Positions 18,401-27,400 of a DNA stretch of 64,000 nucleotides are shown piece by piece. The stretch comes from Pieris napi (Eukaryota > Arthropoda > Insecta > Lepidoptera > Pieridae): assembly GCF_905475465.1 (NCBI RefSeq), contig NC_062244.1, forward strand, positions 2,616,501 through 2,680,500. Direction: 5' to 3'. Made by a program: the position numbers and the translations under genes. Under the pieces are notes generated by a model. The model ran no database searches and had not been told where the DNA came from. It saw nothing but the letters and a program-made list of their open reading frames with translations. The stretch's first letter is position 1; each line of letters opens with the position of its first letter.

Positions 18401-21400
18401 CCAGCGGGCGATGGGGTCGTCACTGCCCTACGCCTTAAAAATCCCTTAGTCGCCTTTTACGACACCCACGGGTAGAGATGGGGAGGTGCTATTCTATAAG
18501 CCGGCACAACACGGCCAAAAAGTATAACTGAGAATCGGCTACTATCTATCTTTCAAACCCCTAAGGCCTCCTACGCACTGGCGACCATGGTCGCCGCGAC
18601 CTAGCCGCGGCGGCCAGTGAATTCTGGACTTTATATGGCAATCGCTATAGCCCCTACGCACTTAGCGGCCAGCGACCAGCGGCCACCGTTGGCCGCGGCG
18701 TCCAATTTGATGCCACGCGACCAGCGACCAATCGTGGCCGTCGAGAACATCACTTCTGTATTAAAATTCATCAGTGCTACCGCATCGGCCGCGGCGACCA
18801 GACGTGTAGCTAGCTACAGAGTGATTATTTTACAATGGCCAATTTCGACACGGAAAGGTTCATAATTGAAGTTGAAAATAGAAGAGGTTTATGGGATTTA
18901 GCATCAAATGATTACTCCAATAAAGATGTTAAGCGGCAGTTGTGGCTTGAAGTGGTCGATATATTTGGCGGTGAATCCATGGAAGATAAAGAAAAGGCAG
19001 AACTTGGTTAGTATTTTATTTTATTATGCCTAAGTAAATTAATAATGCGATGAACTACAATAAACGCAGCAGGTGCTGTAGTAGCATTCGACACGTATAT
19101 GTGACATGAGTGATTTTTTTTTAAAGTTGTTCCGTTCATTCAAAATCTAAGAAATTTTAGCAAATAGGTAATTGTCAAAAGTATAACTATTTTATTTCTA
19201 CTATTTTTCGCTTTGCACATGAGTTTTGACAATTATTTGCTAAAATTTCCCAGGTTTTCGTAATGATTGGAATAACTTTTTAAAAAGATTACTCATACCG
19301 CATGTGCGTTCGACGCCATTTTGTTTACGGCGCGCAATGGCGGCTCGCGGCGAGCACCCATATATTTACAAATTGTGCCAGGGCAAGCGACCATCGGTAC
19401 TGAAGTAGTTTGCGAATATATCTCGATATTCGGTTGATGTTCTATTTGCTCTATTAGGTAAACATGCAGGTATTTCTAATAAAGCCTCTGGTACAGTTAA
19501 CGTGTCCTTGAAATCATATCCGTCTCTTTCTCGCACAAAATTATGAAGCACACATAGAGCTTTTATAATCACAACTGCAAATTCTTTCTTGACGTTTAGG
19601 GGTCGGTGAAGAATCTGCCATTTATTGGCTAATATTCCAAATGTACATTCAATATAGCGGCGGGCACGGGATAGTCGATAATTAAAATTAGTCTTTACAT
19701 TATTCAAGTTTCTCCCAGCATACGGTCGCATCATATGTTCCGATAGTGAAAACGCCTCATCACCCACTAAAACGAACGGCATTGATTGGCCATTTTCTTT
19801 GATGGGGTTATTGCTCGGAATATCGAGATCATTATTTAAAAGCCTATGATAAAATACAGAGTCTTTGTAAATTGACGAATCACTGCATTTGCCGTATGCT
19901 CCAATATCTACGTAAAGAAATTTATAATTTACATCACATATTGCAAGTAACACGATTGAAAAATAATTCTTGTAATTGTAATAAAGAGATCCCGAATGTT
20001 GTGGTTTGATAACTCTAATGTGCTTGCCGTCGATGGCTCCGATGCAATTAGGAAATTGGGCGTATTTTTGAAAACCTTCAGCCGTTTGAATCCACTTATC
20101 TCTGGTCAATTGTGGCATCACAATTGGTTTTAATATCTCCCATATTGCTTCACAAACATCAAATACTATTTCCGATACTGTAGGAAGCCCTATACGGTAT
20201 TCATGACTTATATGAGATAAAGAACACCCAGTAGCCAAATACCTGAAAATAAAATTCACATTAATAAACATAATATTAGTTTTGTAATATGTACTACATT
20301 TATTTATTGATTTACAGGCATTACTCTCCAAAAAAGATGGAAAAACCTTAGAGACTGTTTCACAAGAGAGCTGCGCCGTCTTAAAGATGTCAAAAGTGGT
20401 TCTGCTGCAAAACGTAAATCACAATACACCTATTTCAACCAATTACTGTTTTTGAAATCAGTGCTGGACACAAACGCAACAGAAAATAGTCTCGAAGAGG
20501 CAAGTCAAGAAAATGAAAGTGCAAGATCTTCTGATCTTGAGACTCAACAGTCTGCATCAAAGTCGCTTAGAACAAAAAGGAAGAAAAAAATACCAAACGA
20601 AGAATCCGATACAGACCCTCTAATTTCAGTTCTGCATAAGACCATAGCGACTACACAGAATGATTCAAATTGTGACAGACTGTTTCTTTTATCCCTCCTC
20701 GAAAGATTTCAAACAATCCCTGCTGCAATGAAGACCAAAGCGAAAATGGAAATCATGGAAATTATAGAAAAATACCAACCGAACTGCACACCTACAAATC
20801 GACCGAGTTATTCAGGTTATTCTACTACCAACAGGATATCAGATGATTCAAATTACAGCGATACTCATACTCATTATTCTGATATTTCTCAAAATTCAGA
20901 AATGATAGACCTATTTCCCAATTTGAATGATTAATTGTTCACAATTGCCATTTTTTAAGTTATGAAAATACAAATAATTTGATTATCTACTTCAGTTTTT
21001 TAATATTTAAAAACATGTTATAAGCAAGCCCTTTTCCTCTCCTTTTCAAAGTCGTAAAGTAGAATACTACTGAACAATAGTTCATAAATTTTTTAAAGTG
21101 GCAAAACCTTGGTCAATGAATTATACAGGTTGTTGTGAAAAACGCAACAGTGGTGGTTTAGGGTGATTCAGAATCAAGTCTTGTATAATTCAAATTTACA
21201 AAAAAATCCGTTTAGCAGTTTAAGTAAAAAAAAGGCCCTATCACATTATTTTTATTTTTCCTGTACACAATACTCCATTCCGAAACATCCTTTAAAATAT
21301 ATCACGTATTTTTTAAACATTCTGTATTTAAAAAAGAAAAAGCTTACCTTATTGTTATTACTAATTGTTCTTCTGCTGGAATGCATTTCCGATAGTTGTT

Positions 21401-24400
21401 ACCAGTTCCAGTAATTTTTGGTTTTATTGTATCCAGTAACAGGTTAAAAGTATTCGTTGACATTCTCATGTAATTAAAGAATCTCTTCTCATACATTTTT
21501 AAATCCAAAAAATAAGTATAATATAATCCTTTAGTCTTTCTCTCGCAAAGTAATGGATGCACCCAAAACTGTCTTTTACGTGAAATCTTCCGTTTTCGTT
21601 TTCGTAGTAAATACACAAGCACAGTTAGCGTGATTATCTTCTGCACGTCCATCTTGACACATCCTTGGAAGTCGACTGCAAATTTTTCGGCCGTCCACAT
21701 GTCGCGCTTGCCTACGCACCGGCGACCATGGCCGCGGCGGCCTGGCCGCGTCTATGGTCGCCAGTGCGTAGGCAGCCTAAGTGATATGAGTTGTTTTATT
21801 CTTTAGAGATTTTTTTTTGTTCTTATTTTTTTATGATACAGAATACAAAAATACATACAACCACTAATTTTCCCCCCTCTACGATCAACCCCTATCTTTT
21901 ATTATAGTAGATAGTTATTTTTATTGCACTAAAAAATGTTTCCTAGAAATAATATACATGGCAAAATAACGTTTGTCGGGTCAGCTATTTAGAGTTTCTT
22001 AAGATTTGGCCATGGCTAACCACTATTGTGCGCAGACACATATACTTACATCGCCGAACTCGTAGAAGGATCCGTCGTCTTTAGTGATATTGTGTTCTTT
22101 TAGATATTCCAAAGCCTCCGTGTACGCCATTCGTTTGAATGGCCTTGTAGGTTTCTGAAAAATAATTAATAATTGATTCAAGGAATTAATTTTATTTGGC
22201 AGAATGAAAAATTAGGTGTTAATAAGTGTAATCTGTATAAAACTTTCAACGTAAAACTAAAAGAGTTATTAAAAATATATATGTACGAGTAATCAAAAAC
22301 CTGATTATTGATTTTTATAAGGAGGTCACGTGACACAAAACGGTCACTAATTCTTCAAATCAAAGATGATTAAATTTCGATGGAGAATGTCAATCGATAT
22401 ATATGTTTTGTGTTATTATAGAATTAACATGTAAAAAACTAAACATTTTCCCACGAGTTTATATTGTTGTATGCACACGATGTTTGTATAGCATGGTACG
22501 TCTTACGGCCGCTTTCTATACTCAATCTATAATCTAACATTATTTATAATCCAGATTTTCGAAAATTTAGGTTGATAAATGTCAAAATTCGAACTGTCGA
22601 ATTCAAATTTATTTTACAAAAACGATCCATCGATCGGTTATTGAAAAGTATTTTATGAGAAATGGAGTAAAACATCAATCTCTAGTAATATAAATTGGAT
22701 TGGAATTGAGTATAGAAAGCGGCCGTAAGGCACTGGTGCTACGCCATCTTGCCTGGACAAGTTCTTTAATAACTACTTAATAATCTGAAACAGTTTTTTA
22801 AACCTTTGTCAAATAACTTATGGGGTTTTAAGGGTAAATAAGATTCGATACTCAACATAGTGCCCTTTTTTAATTGGCCCACAATGTATATAATATATAC
22901 ATTATGACATCCATTTCTGTATTATGCTGTAAATCTTCTGAATAAATAAATAAAGAGTGGCTGGTTACCTCACGATGCCTTTATAAGGAAAGTTTTGGTT
23001 CACAGCCAGGATTTGAAAGTACTGTTTACTAAGCCATATACGACATCTAAAACGTTATCAAAATACCTTAAAGTCTGGGTTAAGTTCATAAACCAACTGG
23101 CCTTCGGGTGAAGCCAGCACCCGATCGACCACATCCACCACCAGATCCTCGATCCTGTCCAGCAATTGCTCAAACGTGATGAAGGGGATCTCCGCTTCCA
23201 CGTGGCTATACCTGTTTATACAATTATACTTTGGAAACTATTCTTATACCAAATTTAGCACTAGATATATAATTCGCAACTCTTTTAAAGAAATATCTGT
23301 ATTAAACATTATTTTAATGTCAATATATCAAGCCGTTTTTAACACACAGGCTTCAGTTTCACACATAAATACACATCCACACCCTACTCGCATTAACTCC
23401 GTAAATATTATTATTAGTTAAGTTAGTTAGTGAGGTAGTTAAGTTAAACCTTTTGATTGGCGTTTTCATGTAAAAAATATTTTGTATTATTGTTTATTAC
23501 GCTTTAAAGTTTTTTTTAGATAAAAATAATGATATCAAGAGAAAGGATTACATTTTTGAAGTTGTACTTCTTTTGGCGCGTTAGGGAAAAATTATGAGAG
23601 TAAATTTTTACGATGCGCACGCACACCGTCACAAAAAACCGACACCCTGAAGTTAGCTATAGCCAACACTTTATTTTGTGATATTTAAATAAACTTAATT
23701 TAACTAGATAATGCGTTATAATAAAACTTTCATTGTATTAAATACCTTTTTTCTATTGTTAGTGTAGTTTTTTCTACAAACGTAGAATAACATTTTTTTA
23801 AAGATTTTTACATTGTTACGCCAAAGAATTCATTCAATTAATTGATCATAATATGTACAACTTTTGATTGATTTACATACATGATTTATTCATTTACTTA
23901 CTGACCCGGCGAACTTCGTTCCGCCTAACATTTAATGTCGTGTTACAGATTAGTTGATAAATAAATTACGATTTTATGAAAGTAATATAAATACAATACA
24001 AAAAAAATATAAGTTTCATGAACGCATAAATATTTGACAACCAATATCCGTCATTAATGACTTTATTCTAAATTTAAACTAAAATACGCCAGTCACAAAT
24101 ACGCTGAATATTGTGGTTATGTCGCAGCCAACTTGCTTAATTAGCCATTCAATTAAGAGCCTAGCCTTTTAACTAAACGGCGCCGTTTAACTAACGGCCC
24201 GAAAGATATTCAACAGCCATTTGCTACAGCATTTAATAAACTGGCTGGCTAATACTTAGGCCTTTGGTACGATAGAGTAATTATTTGGCAGAAATAAAAA
24301 AGATATGACATATGACATAATAAATATATCTTTCAAAATTAAATTGGTTAAGTGAAATTCACATTATTATTGTCACTACAGTCTTCCATTGTAGGTACGT

Positions 24401-27400
24401 TTTGTTTTTCATGAACATTTGGAAAAAACCATCAAAGTTGTGGTTTGCCAGTAATATATTGACAGTTTGATGAGTTTCGTTTCGAGTTTGTGAGTGGCAG
24501 AAATTGGAATTAAATTAAAATTAACAGTCAACAGGCTATGTAATGAAACGTCATCGATCCAAGTCATTTGCCTAGCTGTTTAATTAACTGGCTGAACATC
24601 TTTCAGGCCGCTAGTTAAACGGGTAGGCTGTTTATTTAACGGCTAATTAAGCTAGTTGGCTGCGACAGATATATCTTGTCGATTCTAAATTATAAGTATA
24701 ACGTATTTATTCATAAATTTGAAGGGAGCGTTTATCGTATTGATGGGATGAAAATTCAATTTTTGACAGTTATTAAAACCATGAAAACTTTTATTGGCCT
24801 TTTTCTTGTAATTATTTTCATTAATTTTTAATCTTTTTAATTGGGAACAGAGATAAATACAACAAATTATAAAAATCGGCACTTCTCGATATATTATAGG
24901 AGTGACTTACTCAGCAAGATGTCTCCTGGTGCGCGACTGTTCGGCACGGTACGACTGCGCTATACAATACACATCACCCAACGTTGCAAGACAGGTCTCG
25001 AGATACAACTGTGAACTCTGTGTAAGGTACGCTTGCTCTCTGAAATATAAAAGTAATTTTACACTTACATTTAAAAAAAAATAACTAGCTACTCCGCCAT
25101 CCTTTTTAGTAGCTATAAACCAGCATAGGGATTTTTTTGCTATACTATCCCATAGAGAATGTTCGCATTTCCCGAGTAAAAACCCAAGTGTTAAATAAAA
25201 CAATGTTTTTCATTATTTATATATTTTCCAATTATTAAAATAAAATAAATCAGTGGCGCTACAACCTCTTTTAGGTCTGCACCTCAGATTTCTGAATCTG
25301 TTTCATGATCATTTTCAATCTAATAGGCAAGTAGGTGATCAGCCTCCAGTGCCTCACACACGCCGTCGACTTTCTGGGTCTAAGGTGAACCGGTTTCCTG
25401 ACGAAGTTTTCCTTCACCGTTCGAGCGAATGTTATATGCGCACATAGAAACTCCATTGGTGCACAGCCGGGGCTCGAACCTACGACCTCAGGGATGACAT
25501 TCGCACGCTGAAGCCATTAGGCCAACAATTATATATATGCTATTTCCAACTATTAATAATAACCATAAAATTTTAAGAGAAATAAAATTTTTCAAAATTA
25601 CTCGAATTGGTCCAGCCGTCTTTCGAGTTTTGAGCTTAACATCATATTTTACGATTCATTTATTACGAACAAGAAGTCAAAATTACCCATAACTGTACAT
25701 ACACAATGAATGTCGTGAGAGTTGATTAAACGAAAGACGTATATCAGGAACGTAGGTTCTGCCCTTCCTATCATTTCGGGAAAAAGGCGTAAATTTAAAA
25801 ATAAAAATAACACCCTTTCCTTAATCCTATAAATCAGAGTACAAACTTAAATTAAGATAATTCATATATAAGTGTAATTTCGTACTGAAGGGACTTACTT
25901 TTTGTAACGTAAAGATACTTCGAGCGGATGATTTTAAAATCAATAATATAAATAAAGATTTAATAACTATAATATGACCCGCCTCTCACATATTATTATT
26001 TCTTTTATTTTTTTAATCCATCTGTAATCAGCCTCTTGGCTTTTATCAGATTTTATGAGAAATGATGGTAATTAGGGAACGCAAATCCAATAACCTCTCG
26101 CATACGCAATTTCAAGAAAAGTGTCTACGGGCCCGGGAAACATACAAAATAACTTACCCGAAATAGCTAAATTTGAACAGAGTACTGCCACCCTCACACT
26201 GAGTCTGTACGAGTGTGGGAGGAGTCACCTCTGTGTAGCTGCGAGCGTTGAAATGTTCGCGGAAAGCTCGCGTCACAGCCGCACGTGCACGTAGTACTTT
26301 CGACGTGTTCTCGCCGCGAATCATGATGTGCCTGAATAAAATAAATATAACAAATGAAAAGATTCATTGAAGTTATACTTTTGGTGCGTTAGGGAACAAT
26401 TGTAAGAGTAAATTTTTAAGATGCGTGCGCACACCGTCACAAAAAGCCGACACCCTCAAGTGAGCATATTCAACATTTTAAAGTAAAAGTTTTATTATAA
26501 CGCATTATCTTGTTAAATAAAGTATTATATAGACATTGTATTTCCTAATTAATGAAATGGATGATGAATTCCATTTCATTAATTATGTAGAAATATTTTT
26601 TTTTGTGATATTTAAATAAACTTTATTTAACTACATAATGCGTTAGTATAAAACTTTCAATGTAATTAATACCTTTTCTCTACTGTTGTCGTTTTTTCTA
26701 CAAACGCGTAGAATAAGGCGAAGGATAAATTAAAAAAAAAAAGATTTTTATCTTGTTACGCCAAAGTGTAACGTCAAAATCGTGTACATAAATACACACA
26801 CATATTTCTTTATTTTGACAATTTGCTTTACATGTGTCAAGTGAAGCATGACGTAATGGTTGCAGTTCTTTACAGTTTTCTTATAATCCAAAGAACATGG
26901 CAATTAAGAGAGTGCCAGAGAGTTTCTGGCCCACTCTACGCTCTACATAAAATGTTTAGATTATTTTATAATCTTGACGTTAATGTGTACATAATGAGCA
27001 ATATTAATAAATTAAATTTGTTAATGACATTTGTTGTAACTGCTGGCACAAATACAAATTTAAAAGTATATCATAATACTTATCTAGTGACTTAAGGTCA
27101 TTATCTAATAATTTCTTAATAGATGAAGAAAAACCAAAACATGTTAACATCACAGTACTATTACAGTTCAGAAACAAACACAATTAGTGTTTGAGGATAC
27201 ATTTAGTAATATTGAAACATGTGTGAAACTTTAACATCTGAACAAATATTAAATTAAAAAATATTTCATTTTAGCACTTCATTTATAGTCACATAAATAA
27301 GATTAGTAGAACAAAAACAGAACCACTTCAAATCCTGTTAAAAGTGGATGTGAAGAGCAAGATGCACATTTTTGTGTTTTCTAAGGTTTAAGGCTAAGCT

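Larger units (their letters stand above)
18569..21774. mobile_element. Complete PIF/Harbinger DNA transposon, 3.2 kb
   Basis: The inverted ends share CCTACGCACTGGCGACCAT, and each end is itself a GC-rich palindrome (GGCGACCAT...ATGGTCGCC). The flanking triplet GCC on both sides (18566-18568 and 21775-21777) is the likely 3-bp duplication, although the outermost base or two of the ends differ. Inside are the two standard Harbinger genes on opposite strands, a MADF protein and a DDE transposase, both open. It sits inside the older Helitron-like copy. Confidence 0.9.
14973..21988 (+). mobile_element. Helitron-like element interrupted by a LINE and a Harbinger transposon
   Basis: Pieces at 14973-15062, 18526-18568 and 21775-21988 align in order with the continuous copy at 43867-44208: CCATACTCCTCCGAAACGGC, then GAGAATCGGCTACTATCTAT, then CCCTCTACGATCAACC. 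Removing the two insertions and one copy of each target duplication restores a continuous element. The terminal CTAG has decayed to CTAT, so this copy is old. Confidence 0.85.
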
